Assembly (NCBI GenBank): GCA_021029095.1
Contig: JAJOHG010000261.1
Span: 1-35,850, forward strand
Length of the DNA stretch: 35,850 nt
From: Phellopilus nigrolimitatus
Taxonomy: Eukaryota; Basidiomycota; Agaricomycetes; Hymenochaetales; Hymenochaetaceae
Direction: 5' to 3'
Below the pieces are notes generated by a model, which worked only from the letters and a program-made list of their open reading frames with translations, was not told the DNA's origin and did no database searches. Below, in pieces: positions 34,734 through 35,850 of the stretch. Position 1 is the stretch's first letter, and each line of letters begins with the position of its first letter. A program made the position numbers and the translations under genes.

Positions 34734-35850
34734 TGGGGGTGCCTGCCTTATGTTTTGAGTCCGTACGGGGTAAAAGTGAGAGTATTTAATTTATCGATGG
34801 GAGACAAGCAGCCCGTTACTCCGTATAGCACCTTCAAAGTCGTTATGAGCACCACACCGCAACTGCGGAAATTAAACTGGCATTACTTATCTCGAAGGAA
34901 TCTGCTTAGAAAAGCCTGACTGGGAGGTGTGGCTGGTGAGTGGATGTATATGGCCTACCGCAGGATTTAGATCCCGCTACCTAGAGCAGCGGGCTCCGTT
35001 GCTATCGGATACAAGACTAGGCGGATACAAAATATTGTGTGATCAGAACCCCGAACCCTCCAGCTGCGCTCATCAAGGGAGAACCTTCGAATTCGGGTAT
35101 TTCGAGGCGCTGGTTCTCGATGTAGAATGCGATGGAGTGGTGAAAAGTGGGTGGCAAGGAATGGATGTGTTCCAAATACTTATGATCTTCAGGCTTCTAT
35201 TATTTACATAAGACGCAGATGGCTTTCTTTATGGTCGCGCTTCCAAGCTCCAAGATATCTTGCCTCGAGCCTTCTTCACTTAGATAGGAGATAGGATGGA
35301 GGTCCTCGATCATGCGGCGCAAGATATCGTATGTCCGTTGAGGCTTTCCATCATGATGCTGATAAGCAGTTTGAGCGCAGGTTTTCGTGACTTTCAAAGT
35401 ATACAACATGGATGCTCTGTACGTTCAATGTGTGCTTTAGTGATTTGATTCCGGCGTCCGCTAAAATGTTCACCATTATAATTATGTTATCTGCCATGCG
35501 ACATGACGACACTGGAAATAGCACGCTTGCATAACGGATGCACTGCGAGGCGTAAGCCTTGACTCAAAAAATTCCAGGGTCGTGATCGGTAGAAGCCGTG
35601 GCGTTCTCCAATATACCCGGAAGAAGTAATATGCGTGGGAATGCAGCTAGAACCATTTCTTCCCAAATCCTGCACCTTCTACGCCACCTAAGCTTGCAGA
35701 AGCGAGCTGATCCGCCCACCCAGAAAGGGCAAGTCGGGTTTCTTTCTTTTCTATTGGAAACCGTCTAACTCCGTCGCCGATCGAGGTAGTGTGTTGTAGA
35801 GGGGGACTGCGGGCGTCATCCGAAAAACAATGAAACGGCATGCGACTAGC
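34734..35850. other. Window end, no recognised gene
   Basis: After the GH31 stop no domain-bearing gene was found. A minus-strand ATG frame of 69 codons at 35200-35409 (contains QRTYDILRRMIEDLHPISYL) has a protein-like composition, but no family was recognised and no partner exon was found. It could be a relic or the end of a gene outside the window. Confidence 0.4.

Noticed and set aside
35200..35409. Minus-strand ATG frame of 69 codons
   Set aside because: Protein-like composition but no family recognised, no splice partner and no homologue in the window; noted under the end region only.

Overview
The window looks like nuclear DNA of an agaricomycete (mushroom-type basidiomycete) fungus. 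The genes are dense with short GT-AG introns, mostly about 50-70 nt. The content also fits: F-box/LRR-type proteins, a family of single-pass membrane proteins with a Ser/Thr/Pro-rich stalk, a UFD4-type HECT ligase, a many-exon DnaJ-X protein and a basidiomycete-style GH31 enzyme. Nothing bacterial, viral or plasmid-like was seen, and no transposon or CRISPR array. All functions come from reading the sequence; no database search was run.

Layout. 239-1615 (+) is an F-box protein. 1.7-13.3 kb is dominated by a receptor-like membrane-protein family: copy 1 at 1773-3210 (+), copy 2 at 5270-6619 (-), copy 3 at 10539-12240 (+, the best preserved), and an orphan tail remnant at about 12990-13284 (+). 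Between them lie a decayed F-box gene (3648-4481, -) and a DnaJ-X co-chaperone (7140-9447, -). 14418-21107 (-) is a roughly 1,900-residue UFD4/TRIP12-type HECT ubiquitin ligase, followed by a class III aminotransferase (21530-23314, -). A gene-poor stretch of about 2 kb holds one intron-containing tRNA-Pro(AGG) (24319-24414, -). Then come a second F-box protein (25371-26563, +), a convergent PB1 plus five-ZZ protein resembling an NBR1-type selective-autophagy receptor (26848-30442, -) and, divergently, a secreted GH31 glycosidase of 18 exons (31411-34733, +). The last 1.1 kb has no recognisable gene.

How the parts relate. Much of the set concerns protein quality control: a J-protein, a HECT ligase, two F-box proteins and one remnant, and a ZZ/PB1 receptor candidate. 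The genes lie on both strands, so this may be chance.

The most interesting signals are: (1) the membrane-protein family, whose ectodomain carries a conserved sequon and CxxC and whose cytoplasmic tails end in a coiled coil plus a terminal PPxY, a WW-domain ligand, in three of four copies; (2) decay or variation in that family (in-frame TGA, no usable ATG, orphan tail); (3) the PB1-5xZZ protein, with no visible four-tryptophan domain and with its first zinc finger split by an 89-residue insert; (4) a probable one-base frame slip at a C5 run in the GH31 gene.
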